Shown here in pieces: positions 10,809-21,264 of a stretch of DNA of 64,000 nt. The DNA is taken from the NCBI GenBank assembly GCA_024734495.1, contig JALMQS010000102.1:7346095-7410094 (forward strand), given 5' to 3'. The notes under the pieces are model-generated. The model saw only the letters and a list, made by a program, of their open reading frames with translations. It was not told the origin of the DNA and did not search any database. Numbering within the stretch: position 1 is the first letter of the stretch; the number at the start of each line of letters is the position of its first letter. Origin of the DNA: Forficula auricularia. Taxonomy: Eukaryota; Arthropoda; Insecta; Dermaptera; Forficulidae. Both the position numbers and the translations under genes were made by a program.

Positions 10809-11208
10809 TGATCGTGAAAGAGCTAAAGCCCGTGAGATTGAACAACGAGAACGTGAACATGATCGCTCTTGGCGTTGGGATTCCGACAATTCAGACGAAG
10901 AAATATTCCCTGTCAACAAATCCAAACGACGACACCATCATGAAAGTAAACGTTCGTCCAACTCGCACCGTCAGCATTCTCATCATCACGAGAGAGAACG
11001 AAAACAATCATCTAATTCTTCCAGAAGAAAACATACACGATATAGGTCTTCCACTTCCAGGTCATCTTCTTCCTCTTCTAGATCACCTCCAAATTCATCC
11101 CATCGTAATAAACGAACTAAGGTGATAAAAGAAGAGAAAAGTAAATATTCGGACAAAAAAAATCATTCCAAAAAGAAAAAAAAATCGAAAAAACACTCAC
11201 CTCTTTAA
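10809..11208 (+). CDS. ZRSR2: ZRSR2/Urp, last exon (RS domain and stop)
   Basis: This exon starts after TTCTGTTTAG with the third base of an Arg codon split from the previous exon. It encodes DRERAKAREIEQREREHDRS, then a WRWDSDNSDEEIF linker, a His/Arg/Ser-rich stretch, an RS-type run (SSTSRSSSSSSRSPP) and a Lys-rich tail ending KKSKKHSPL. The stop is TAA at 11206-11208. An RS-like C terminus after the second zinc finger is the expected layout of ZRSR2 and mediates contacts with SR proteins and nuclear localisation. Open reading continues upstream of the acceptor to 10738, but that part looks like intron. With the two other exons this gives 267 visible residues. Low-complexity coding makes the exact join less certain than for the zinc-finger exon. 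Confidence 0.85.
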
Positions 11209-11770
11209 ATATTTGATAAATACAAATGCAAATGAATACAATTCTTTAAGAAAGAAACATAAAAATGTTTATTAAAGGCTCTAACGTTTCGGGAGAAATT
11301 GTTTCATTTTCAATGAGAAATTTGCAAAATGAAAGTACTTTTAAGAAAATAACAAAGCAACTCATATACCATATAGTAAACAAGTAGTAGTTGCTATGTT
11401 ATTCTCTTAAAATCAAATGCTTTTATAAATTTCTCATTGAAAAGAGAGAGAAGTATTCTTGAGACGTTTGAGCTTTAATTAAATCCTTATATGATTTATA
11501 AATTAATTTAGAGGATAAAAAAAATGTATTATAGTCATGATTGACAGGGATTCGAAAAGTAGACCTTTGCATGACCTGCTCGCTAAGAGTAAACGTTTTA
11601 ACCACTCAGAAACAGATTGCAGAATTTTAACCATTGTCCAAAGTCTATATTAAGATGGAATTATTTTTCATTCTTTTTTTATTCATTCTCACTGCTATGT
11701 AGTGGCCTAATTTTAATATAGTTTTTATAATTATTTCTTAAAGAATTGTATTCATTTATATACAATAAAA
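11209..11770 (+). other. ZRSR2: Probable ZRSR2 3' untranslated region
   Basis: The sequence downstream of the stop is AT-rich with no competing frame. A canonical AATAAA occurs at about 11765, and AAATAAA repeats follow near 11816, so polyadenylation near 11.8 kb is plausible. The exact end cannot be read from sequence. A small acgtttcggg string at 11285 resembles the Penelope-like motif but lacks the CTGAWGA partner. Confidence 0.45.
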
Positions 11771-11900
11771 TCAACCAAGAATTTATTTATTAATACTTGA
11801 ATATGTATATAACAAATAAAATAATTTATTATAAAAGGGACTTATTTATTTATTTTATATTTTTAAAAAAATTTTCAAAAATGTTAACCAAATCTTTCTC

Positions 11901-12034
11901 GAAGGAGACAATAAAAGAGTGTGTCTTCTGCTGGAAGTATAAATTTTATTTATTTATAACGAGACTATAGTTTCGAGGGCTTTGCCCTCTTCATCAGTCT
12001 ATTACAGAAGACACACTCTTTTATTGTCTCCTTC
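11901..12034 (-). mobile_element. Small foldback enclosing a hammerhead-ribozyme-like core
   Basis: Perfect 30-bp inverted arms lie at 11901-11930 and 12005-12034. Between them, on the - strand, CTGATGA (11997-11991) is followed by one extra base and a 6-bp stem with a 3-base loop (GAGGGC-AAA-GCCCTC, 11989-11975). Then come GAAAC (11974-11970), a TATA loop and GTC (11965-11963). The arms would close stem I of a type I hammerhead, GTC would be the cleavage triplet, and stem III would be only two pairs. A second copy of the core is at 31960-31994. Activity is inferred, not shown. Confidence 0.65.
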
Positions 12035-12588
12035 AATATATAAAAATTCTGCTACTCTCGACAAAAACTTTCATTTTAATACAAATCTTTCACTTTTATT
12101 TCAATCATAGCGTACTGTACCGAAGCTCAAAGTATGGTTTTCGGTCAAGAGCAACTTCAAAAGCTCATAGAGTAAAAAGTGTGGACCATGGACAAAATAA
12201 AGCGCTTATTGGTTTTTGGTGCAGTACTATATTTACTGCTGATTTTTTTCACATCATTGTCTGAATTTTATTGAAGTTCAATCAAATATTTGCTCGCTCT
12301 ATAACGATTATTATTTTGATCCAAGAGCAAATCTAGAATAATAGATATTAAAAATTGAATCTTTAATATAGTCTGAATAGGTCTTGACTTGTATTTGGAT
12401 TCTTGCATTTCTTTTGCTATAAAGAAAGAAGTTAGATAATTCTATCCACGCCCTTTTTATTCATTTTCCTCGATCGTATTCTAATGAAAAAACCGCTCAA
12501 CCGCACATTTATTAATTAAGAAAAAACTTAAATATAATAACCTACTAGAAATATATTTTTGAACCATAATTTTTAAGGCTTATAGAGT
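12035..12588. other. AT-rich spacer
   Basis: No gene or long repeat recognised. It includes a tcaagagcaact/gctcatagag stretch without signal. Confidence 0.4.
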
Positions 12589-12819
12589 CAGTGATTCTCA
12601 ACCTTTTTTGGTTGATACCACACTAAAAATATCTGGAATCTTTTGCGGCACCCCTTAATATAAAAACATGTAAAAGATGTATGATTCAAAAAAAAAAAAA
12701 AATTAAAGTAATTACAAATACTATTTCAAAGTACAAAACCCATGCAATTATAATTATTTGTCAAAAACCCTCGCGGCACATTTGACAATCTCTCGCGGGA
12801 TACAGGTTAAGAATCACTG
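12589..12819. mobile_element. hAT-like MITE
   Basis: Terminal inverted repeats cagtgattctcaacct (left) and aggttaagaatcactg (right) bound 231 bases. Subterminal tcgcggcac / gcggcacccc strings are typical of non-autonomous hAT elements. Flanks ttatagag and ctttagac fit the loose nTnTAGAn target pattern but are not identical. There is no transposase. Confidence 0.6.
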
Positions 12820-12827
12820 CTTTAGAC

Positions 12828-13457
12828 AAAAACTAACTTTACATTACAATGAACTCGTAGGCCGAATCAAAGTTCTTTTAAGTTATGTTTTGTTGATTGT
12901 TAGAAAGGAGTCTAACTCAAGTGCCAAACGCATTCCGTGCAAAGGTGAAGTCCTTCTGACATGTAGGTAGTTGTTAAGTAAAAAAATTTATTTTAATAGA
13001 GAATGTAGCGAGAAATTGAACTAATTTAAAAATCAAACACACGCTATTTGAGAATGGCTACTTTTTGTCTTTATATTGAAACTACCTCAGGCCAGCTATT
13101 TACACAAACCATTTCGAACCACTTTCGACTAATTAAAATCCTCAAAATGTATCTGAAATTGAACTTGATTTATTAAGTTGATGCGCCTGTATATAGGCAA
13201 CAAATTGTACGCAGAAGAATGAAAGCTGCGTAGGAGCTAGGCGAGTCCAGTCGTTGATGGAATGCTCCAGAGCGCTTGGCTTGTAAGCCATCAAGTATGT
13301 ATGAAAGGATAATTTTTACATAAGCTTTAAATAGGTAGAGAATAGAAAAGGTTCGAGTTTAGCATATAAACATTCGAGTTTTTCCGATTTGCTGCCTCAG
13401 TGGTGGGTTTCAAATAAACAATTTTATGTGAAACTCACCTCGTAATTTTACCTAATT
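12828..13457. other. Spacer with a GC-richer patch
   Basis: A patch at 13200-13310 (gaagaatgaaagctgcgtag ... gcgcttggcttgtaagccat) has a tRNA anticodon-arm look, but no B box follows. I do not call a gene. The rest is AT-rich. Confidence 0.35.
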
Positions 13458-15655
13458 TTTACTTTATCCAATGCAAAGCATGGGTAAAGTATTGTAATCG
13501 CTCTCGGGGCAAGCGTGGCTTCAAAGGGTCCTCAGGTAAAGACTACGGAACCCATGGACTCAATTAAAGTCACAAATTGTAGTATTCAATTAGGTTGAAT
13601 ATTAGCACGTGACGGTTTTGCCAAAAATTACATGGGGTCTCGTCGAGAGGCCAAAAAGTGCGATTTTTTCATTTAGTGCGTGCGTATGGATGGATGTATG
13701 GATGTATGTATGTATGTTATCGCTTTTTTGGCCCACGATTTTTTCCACACCGTTGCACCGATTGAAATGAAATTGAAAACCTACCATTAGTTTAACAAAA
13801 TGAAGCGCTGATTAGTTTTTGGTACATATCGGCCCACAAACATTAGTACTTTATTTCGGTACTTTTTTAGTTTTTTCTAAATATCTTGAAAATGACTTAA
13901 CCAATTTTGATGAAATTTAATATCCTAATTAAATACCTTGGGGACCACAAAAAAGGTTAAATAAAGTTTTTAGTAAAATTATATTTTAAAGTACTTTACT
14001 CTAGAGTAAGATGGTACTTTTTAATTTTTTAAATTCTTTAAAATTTATTCATTTGAAAGTTTTAATATAGCTCATTTAGCCTTGCTTAAGTAAGAATGGA
14101 TAGGCTTCTCTCTGTGAAATGCTAAAAATTTGGGAGGAATTTTTATGAGTAACCATAGCAACTGCGTTGTTTTCTTATCCATTACCTTTGCTGAAGACAG
14201 AGAAATCGATTTTAAACCAAAAATAGCGATTGATTCTCATCTAGTACTTGAGGAATAATCATTCTATATTGGATTTTTGACGTTTCGGTTTTTATTAGTA
14301 ACCATTGCTGAAGACATAGAGAAATCGACTTTAAACCAAAAATAGCGATTGATTCTCATCTAGTACTTGAGGAATAATCATTCTATATTGGATTTTTGAC
14401 GTTTCGGTTTTTATTAGTAACCATTGCTGAAGACATAGAGAAATCGACTTTAAACCAAAAATAGCGATTGATTCTCATCTAGTACTTGAGGAATAATCAT
14501 TCTATATTGGATTTTTGACGTTTCGGTTTTTATTAGTAACCATTGCTGAAGACATAGAGAAATCGACTTTAAACCAAAAATAGCGATTGATTCTCATCTA
14601 GTACTTGAAGAATAATCATTCTATATTGGATTTTTGACGTTTCGGTTTTTATTAGTAACCATTGCTGAAGACATAGAGAAATCGACTTTAAACCAAAAAT
14701 AGCGATTGATTCTCATCTAGTACTTGAGGAATAATCATTCTATATTGGATTTTTGACGTTTCGGTTTTTATTGGTAACCATTGCTGAAGACATAGAGGAA
14801 TCAACTTAAAATCAAAAATAGCGATTGATTCTCATCTAATACTTGAGGAATAACAATTCTACATTAGGTTTTTGACGTTTCGATTATTATTGGTAACCAT
14901 TGCTGAAGACATGGAGGAATCGACTTAAAATCAAAAATAACGATCAATTCTTATCTAATACTAGAGGAATAACCTTATTGCATTCCATTTTTGATGTTTT
15001 GACTATTAATGGAAACCTCAACTGAAAATGTAGAAGAATCGACTTAAAATCAAAAAGACTAAATTCTTTTATGGCAAACAACTCAAGCTTGAGAAGAATC
15101 GACTTAAAATCAAAAAGACTAAATTCTTTTTGGTAAACAACTCAAGCTTGAGTTGTTTGCCATAAAAGAATTTAGTCTTTTTGATTTTAAGTCGATTCTT
15201 CTACATTTTCAGTAGAGGTTTCCATTAATAGTCAAAACATCAAAAATGGAATTCAATAAGGTTATTCCTCTAGTATTAGATAAGAATCGATCGTTATTTT
15301 TGATTTTAAGTCGTTTCCTCCATGTCTTCAGCAATGGTTACCAATAATAATCGAAACGTCAAAAACCTAATGTAGAATTGTTATTCCTCAAGTATTAGAT
15401 GAGAATCGATGGCTATTTTTGATTTTAAGTCGATTCCTCTATGTCTTCAGCAATGGTTACCAATAAAAACCGAAACGTCAAAAATCCAATGTAAAATGGT
15501 TATTCCTCGACTCTTAAATGAGAATTATTTTTGAATTAATTTCAATATGAACTACAAATTGCAAGTGATATCTGATTAATAATAAAGTAACAAACATATT
15601 AATATTTCAAATGAATTTGGATAAAGTTTAGCAACGATCCGTTGCAGTTTATTTT
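13458..15655. mobile_element. Foldback transposon with about 120-bp tandem repeats (family F, longest copy)
   Basis: The left end is tttactttatccaatgcaaagc and the right end is ggataaagtttagcaacgatccgttgc with a terminal GCAACGATCCGTTGC hairpin. After a conserved 500-base left part, an array of about seven 118-120-bp units (roughly 14186-15050) contains gacgtttcggtttttatt and ttgctgaagacatagag. Around 15100-15160 the array flips orientation and runs back to 15520 as inverted units, so the interior is a long palindrome. No transposase frame of significant length exists. Related copies are at 35334-35947, 47618-48641 and 54669-55146. Superfamily is unknown. Confidence 0.75.
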
Positions 15656-16290
15656 ATTAATAAATAATGTTTCACCTTGAAAGAAAACCTATCTCCTTAA
15701 AAGTTAAAGCCAAAAAATTTTACATTGACACCATCGAAAAAATCTGAAATAAATACAAAGGGTCGCCCCTGTGGTATGATTTTCGTAGAAAAATAAACTA
15801 TTAATTCCAAAGATATTTTTATCGATTCTAATACAAGAGTATTTAGAGATACTAAATTCGGTATTTGTTTTGATATAAATTTGGGATAGGTATTCAAAAG
15901 TGATCCGGGGGACTGTTTTTTGGATCCCCATTAAAAATCTAACTACTGAACCAATTTTGCATTTCTTTTTTTGATCGACGCGAGATTTAGTCCTCTTTAA
16001 TTTACTATAGGACTGTTATTTATATTAGTATACAAAATATTGACCGTTTTTTGAGTTATAAGCGAAAAACTGGAAAAAGTCCGAAAATATCGAGGTTTTT
16101 TGGCCCCCAAAAGTTGTCCCCCACACTTTCGAGATTGCAAACCTAGATTTGGCATACTCACACCATACAAAACGATCCTAGAAATAAAAATATTTTCCAA
16201 CAATTAATATAAGCTGAACCACTTTTTGGATCCTCTATTTACTGGGCTAATAGGCACCGATTCTTTGGGAGTTTAAGGCAATGAAAATAT
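15656..16290. other. AT-rich spacer
   Basis: Short overlapping frames on the - strand are not protein-like. No repeat or RNA gene recognised. Confidence 0.35.
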
Positions 16291-16470
16291 ATGTCCCACG
16301 CGGTCTCGCCGCAGCGAGCTAAGCATGTCGAAGAGAGAAGGCAATTGTTCTCTGTCATCGGGCTCTGCAAAGTTTTACGCAAAAATGGAGGAGTGAAACG
16401 ATGCGAAGGCTTTCCCAATGAGGTGCTTTGACATCGCCGCGTTCGTTCGTTAGACTTTTTCTCATTTTGG
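16291..16470. other. GC-richer island of unknown nature
   Basis: This stretch (cccacgcggtctcgccgc ... gacatcgccgcgttcgttcg) is far richer in G+C and CpG than its surroundings and is not low-complexity. No frame longer than about 40 codons is convincing. It may be part of an unrecognised repeat or a conserved non-coding segment. Confidence 0.3.
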
Positions 16471-17515
16471 TCCCTATCTCAAACGTGCGTTAACTTTTTT
16501 TATCAACTATAACAAAGGTCCTTTTTTATTTTAAATTTAGCTGCATCGTCAGAATTGCTACAAAAAATTTTTTTTCAGAAATTTAAAAAAAATCTTATAA
16601 ATTCGATTGTTTTAAGGCTCTCAGACCATTATTTACGGAGATAGAGACGTTTAAAGATTTTAAAGACAAAAAAAGGAGTTGAGGAATGCGTCACCTTATA
16701 TCAGAAGAGAACACCATTATTACGAGGGATCACTTACTATATGTATTTCTCATTAAATTATTTAATTACTCTCAAAATTTGTCAATTCTACTAATCGAAT
16801 TATCGAAATTGAAACCTTCTGGTGCCAAATTAGCTGGTCCGGCACACGGCATAAAGATTTGGATGGTGGGCATAAAAAATGAGAATTATTTCGGGTAATT
16901 CAGATTTTTGTATAATTTAGATTTTATTTTATAATACTTTATGTAGTATGTTGTATAGGGTCTATAATATAGAAAGCGATTTACCTTTTTTTAATTTTAT
17001 CAACTTGGTTTTTCAATATTTTTTTGCTCAAATGCTCAATTTAACAGGTTGGATGGATGGTTGGGCGAGAACAATTTGGGTTGGGCGGTCGCCATACCTC
17101 GCTCAGCCCTGGCGCTGCCATTGCGGCTGCCCCCCTCCCCCCTAGTAAAATTTCCCAACTACGCAAATGCAAATAGTTCTTAGTTTTGGAAATACAAACA
17201 TATTGGCCAAAGAGAATTTTACTCTTTGATTTTGTCTTCGAAAGGCTTTCTACGAGTAATTGCGGGTAAGAAGGCTATCCAAACAGAGTGAATTTAAAAC
17301 TGCTGGGAATTTTTAACTTTACTTTTTCTTCGGTGTATTTGGCTGAATTTCGTTAGCCACTATAACTCAAGAAGAAAAGGTCGTAAAATGTTCTTTGTTA
17401 AGAGCAAATCCAAGTGGATGTTTTATTTTTGGTGGAAATTATTTTTATTTTAGTTGCCAGCTTCTGCCATTATTTATTTATTTATTTATTTAAAACAATG
17501 CTCTTACTGGCAATA
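16471..17515. other. AT-rich spacer
   Basis: Weak frames at 16686-16898 and 16948-17145 begin in A/T-rich sequence, show no domain and use no consistent codon pattern. I do not call them genes. A ggttggatggatggttgggcg patch is simple-sequence-like. Confidence 0.35.
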
Positions 17516-17523
17516 GCATATAC

Positions 17524-18252
17524 CAAAGGTGGCCACAACGTGGCTCGCGAGCCACATGCGGCTCTTCAGTCAATCTCGTGCGGATCTTGAACCCTCTTGA
17601 ATAATACTGATTTTAAAAAGTACAGGGTGGAGCATAAAGATCTACCAAATTTTGAAAAGGTATAAAAAAATGAAAAAATGTAACTAAAAAGAAACTGAAT
17701 ATATTTTTGAAAAGAACATAAAATAAAATTTTTTTAATATATTTTAAACATTATCAAACAAAATGGGGAAGGGTGCGGTCAAAAATGAAAATTCTAGCCC
17801 TTTCGGCCAAACTCAACCAAATTTTGTATACATATTCTGTGGGCCCCAAAAAGGCTAGAAATGCAAAAATGTTTAAAATACATTAAAAAAAAATTTCATT
17901 TATTTTCTTTTCAAAAATATATTTAGTGTTTTTCTAGTTAAATTTTTTCATTTTTTATATCTCTTCAAAATGTGGTAGTTCTTTATGACCCACCCTGTAT
18001 AATAATTAAATTAAAAAAATAATAATACAAAAATTAAATTAATTTGTAATTTGTAATGTTATAAGTAAGTAGAGCAAAAAATATATGTTACTTCATTTAT
18101 ATTTTATAAAATAAAAAAATGTGTCATTTTATAAAATAAAAAAATGTGTCTTTTTTTAATAAAACATTAATTAATCTCCAAACAATGTGGCTCGGTTTGA
18201 AACAGTTTTATAAATTTGCGGCTCCCAAAGTTAAGGTTAGTGGCCACCTCTG
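17524..18252. mobile_element. Non-autonomous hAT element with 8-bp target duplication
   Basis: The left end is caaaggtggccac with acgtggctcgcgagccac beside it, and the right end is gtggccacctctg. The flanks gcatatac (17516-17523) and gtatatac (18253-18260) form an 8-bp duplication with one mismatch, as hAT transposition makes. The interior holds a nested Tc1/mariner-like MITE (17623-17997) and no transposase. A 122-codon frame across the right end (18146-18514) is spurious. Confidence 0.75.
17623..17997. mobile_element. Tc1/mariner-like MITE nested in the hAT element
   Basis: Inverted ends cagggtggagcataaaga and its partner tctttatgacccaccctg are flanked by TA on both sides (17621-17622, 17998-17999), the IS630-Tc1-mariner signature. 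The central segment (ccaaactcaaccaaattttg) is shared in inverse orientation with the tandem repeats at 41472-41830. There is no transposase. Confidence 0.7.
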
Positions 18253-18260
18253 GTATATAC

Positions 18261-19083
18261 TCTTAAGGAGAAGAGCTGTTGCGTTTCCTGCAAAGATAAA
18301 GGGGCTCACAACTCCCAGTATCTCCTTTTCCCTTCAATCAATGGGATTCAAAAGTACACATCACGATGTAAAAATAGCAACAGCACAGAAAGATTACCAG
18401 CCGCAAAACAAGTCACACCAAATGTTTGTTAATTTTGGTGTTCTTCTAGAAACCGTTGCTTTAAATATGCGAGTGCAAATAAATATAAATAAATACTTAT
18501 TAAAAAAAAAATGAAAATGAAGGCCTTATAATTTATATTAAATAAAATTATATATTTATTCATTATATATGGTTCTGTTTATTTCCAATAAGCTCATTGA
18601 TTTCTTTTTAAAAATCAAAAATTCAGTTACTGTCATGAAAATTTTTTTAATTATATTATGTAAGTATAAAAATCTATAAAATTTTATGTGATCGAGACTA
18701 GTTGCCTAGGCTTAACTCTCAAATTCATTTTTTCTTATAAATATATACCTAAGTATATATATTTTTTTCATCATGAATATTTAATTGAATGAATAGTAGT
18801 TCGAGTAAGTCATTGATTAAAAGAAAAATAATAGGAAATCAGAAAGATTAAAGATGCCAAGTTCGAAACTATATAGTATATAAACGAAAACAAATAAAAG
18901 TATATATATAATATATAGATGTGAATTAATTTATATTTATTTGTACCAAAGAATATTGGTTCTTAAGGTGCCTTCCCACGGCCTGTTGTTTTGCGGGTTC
19001 GCGCCACGCCGCGCCGACGATATATGCGGATGAACACGCGCCACAGGCGTCGAACCCTTCCACGACGCGTCTATAAAACTATA
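18261..19083. other. AT-rich spacer with a truncated TTAA-type terminus
   Basis: At 18963-19080 ttaaggtgccttcccacggc begins a GC-rich stretch (gttcgcgccacgccgcgccg) that looks like one end of a TTAA-targeting MITE. No matching end was found before the piggyBac-like element begins. Confidence 0.35.
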
Positions 19084-19087
19084 TTAA

Positions 19088-20028
19088 AACACTAGAACGC
19101 CCGGACTTTCAGATCCCCTAGAACGCCCGGATGCCGTCAATTTGACGACTTGCATTTTTCAACACTCAAACTAAATAAAATCATTCTGTTTCCTTTTATT
19201 TAATATTTTTTTTATTTTTTCTAATAATAAATATAATTCTATCATCAATTTATATATTAAAAATACATATTAATATATTACATTTTAATAATCATTATGA
19301 TATAAAATGAAAAATTAACATGCTATATTTATGGAGTATTATCATTAACAAAACCAGTAGTTCTATATTATATGTTATTATTATAAATATTATATTATTA
19401 TAAATAATATTGAAATAAAAAAAACAAATATACGAAAAAACTCACGAGAAATTGAGAGAGAAATGTGTTGTTGATAATTCTAAGGGCGGAACAAAAATGA
19501 AATGGCAAGACTAGGGGCTCGACATATATATATATATATATATATATATGGATTTCAAAACAGTAGGTTCCCTCGAAATGTTGTAAAATAATAAAGTGAA
19601 TCATCAAAAGATAAATCACAAAAGATAAAAAAATTGACATAAAGAAACATAATTTTTTTATTTTACCCCAAGTTTTTCAAGGAAGATTGTAAATTAAAAA
19701 AAAGGCAGAACAAATCCGAGGGTCAAAAAGGATGGAAATGTTCCAAAAAAAGAATGGGAATTATTCGTATTTGAAAAAATTAATTTAAAATATAAAAATT
19801 GGGGTAAAAAAGTGTTACCGTCAAATTGACGGCTTTTGGGCGTTCTTGGTAAATCCACAATTTTCTCCTAAATAAAAATTCATAGGGTGCTATTTTTTTA
19901 TTTATTAGAAAGCTATTCAAAAATTATTAAAAGTCAGCGAGTTTCAAAGTTCTAACTTAAATAGTAACGAAATGAAAGAGAAATGAAATGTGAAAACCGT
20001 CAAATTGACGGCTTCGGGCGTTCTAGTG
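19088..20028. mobile_element. Non-autonomous piggyBac-like element with duplicated termini
   Basis: Ends read cactagaacgcccgg (left, 19090) and cgggcgttctagtg (right, to 20028), with TTAA at 19084-19087 and 20029-20032. Both ends carry a second, slightly diverged terminus just inside: ctagaacgcccggatgccg near 19119 and cttttgggcgttcttgg near 19834. A short palindrome ccgtcaaattgacgg lies next to three of the four. The interior of about 700 bases is AT-rich with a (TA)n tract and no transposase. Confidence 0.72.
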
Positions 20029-20089
20029 TTAAATCCCTTTAGTTGATAAAGATAAGAGTAAATAAATATTTTATTTAATATGGATTTAC

Positions 20090-20970
20090 TCATATAATTG
20101 GATGCTGCGCTTAGGAGTAATTAAAAACAATACTTTTATAGAATTTTGTAGGCTGAGATCGGGGTCCCTTCCTTCAGCCGTAAGAACCAGCAGGGGAAGA
20201 CGGCCGGAGGGGCCCCCGATGTGCCGGGCTAGGTGCAGACGAACTGAAACAACGGCGCACATCATCCAATGTTGTGATAGGACCGCGGATGGGCGGGTTA
20301 AGAGGCATGACGCGGTGGTACGATGTCTGGCCGATGATTTGATCAAAAAGGGAATGCGTGTCGAGTTGGAGTACTTGTACTCCAGCTCGGCAGGCAATAG
20401 AAAGCCAGACATCGTGGCAAAGGATTCGTCGGGGGTGGTGTGGGTTTTGGACGTCCAGATCGTCTCCGCGCTTGCAGGACTGGGTGTTGCCCACCGAAAC
20501 AAAATAGAAAAATATAGGGGCAACTCCAGTCTGGTGGACAATATTGCGGAGCGATTTGGCGTCGGGGCGGGCTCGGTCAGGGTCGAGGCCATCACACTCT
20601 CGTGGAAGGGAGTGTGGTGGCATAAAGCAGTGGGGCCCCTCATCGCCCTGGGTATATCGCAAAAAACAATAAACAATTTGACATATAGGGCGATGAAGGG
20701 ATCTCTCCTTAATTTTTACACTTTCAGCAGAAGAACATATAGAGCGGGTGGTGTATGATTATTAATTGTAAATACAAAAAAAAAAGAAATGTGAAATGTG
20801 AGTCAGGATTAATCCTGGCTCTCTCATCCACCCGCTCTGAATCTGAATTTATTTGTTCTGAAGCTGAAGGTGTAATGAACTTTATATTGTAAGCTGAAGG
20901 TGTAACTTTATCTTTGTAAGAGGCGGCCCGCTCCTCGGAGGCCCAATAAACAAAATTAAACAAAATTAAG
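20090..20970 (+). mobile_element. R2-clade LINE 3' end with restriction-like endonuclease (copy 1)
   Basis: A 218-codon open frame (20102-20758) matches the C terminus of R2-type non-LTR retrotransposons. It begins with an RLRSGSLPSAVRTSRGR segment. A CCHC zinc-binding motif follows, MCRARCRRTETTAHIIQCC (C-x3-C-x7-H-x3-C, about residues 40-58). The restriction-like endonuclease core comes next (KPDIV at about 103, LDVQIV at about 118, both part of the PD-D/E-x-K-like site). It ends with the conserved SWKGVWWHKAV...LGISQKTINNL tail. The stop is TGA at 20756-20758, followed by about 200 bases of 3' UTR ending in aataaacaaaattaaac. The frame is intact but 5'-truncated; the reverse transcriptase is missing. 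Flanks are not 28S rDNA. Long - strand frames across the same interval are shadows. GC content is well above the surroundings. Confidence 0.85.
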
Positions 20971-21264
20971 GATACTGGGTCACTTATTTGCACCAACACC
21001 ACAATCTCTACTGACCCTTTAGTTGAGTTTCAATGAAAATATAACAGAATGTGACACAGGGGCTATAAAAGTCTTGAAATTCGTGTGACGTAATTTATGG
21101 TGCCTAGTTTGATTTGAAGTGTCACTCAAAAATGTCGCATGAAGAAAACTGCAATCTTTTAATTATTTAAACTTTAAATTTATTAAAAAAAGAAAAAATT
21201 TAATAGGTATACATTGGTTTTTAACCTGAGCAGATTTTTTGAAAAACATTTCAAGCTCATCATT

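Noticed and set aside
11280..11310. acgtttcggg as another Penelope-like motif in the ZRSR2 3' UTR
   Set aside because: No CTGAWGA partner and no paired stem on the - strand.
13200..13310. tRNA-Thr-like gene (gcgcttggcttgtaagcc)
   Set aside because: An anticodon-arm-like hairpin is present, but there is no B box or acceptor pairing.
14260..14810. Hammerhead motif in the 120-bp units (gacgtttcgg and ttgctgaagacat)
   Set aside because: On either strand the order and spacing of CTGANGA, stem II and GAAAC do not fit a hammerhead, and no stem II pairs.
14186..15520. CRISPR-like regular repeats
   Set aside because: The 120-bp units are contiguous, with no unique spacers, and the genome is eukaryotic. 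They are transposon-internal tandem repeats.
13458..15655. Helitron
   Set aside because: A terminal hairpin is present, but there is no CTRR end or TC start and no A-T insertion site.
18146..18514. 122-codon frame
   Set aside because: It crosses the right terminus and target duplication of a hAT element and ends in an A tract.
20086..20676. Long minus-strand open frames (196 and 162 codons)
   Set aside because: They lie antisense to the R2-like endonuclease frame, which has clear CCHC and endonuclease motifs. They are shadows of a GC-rich coding strand.
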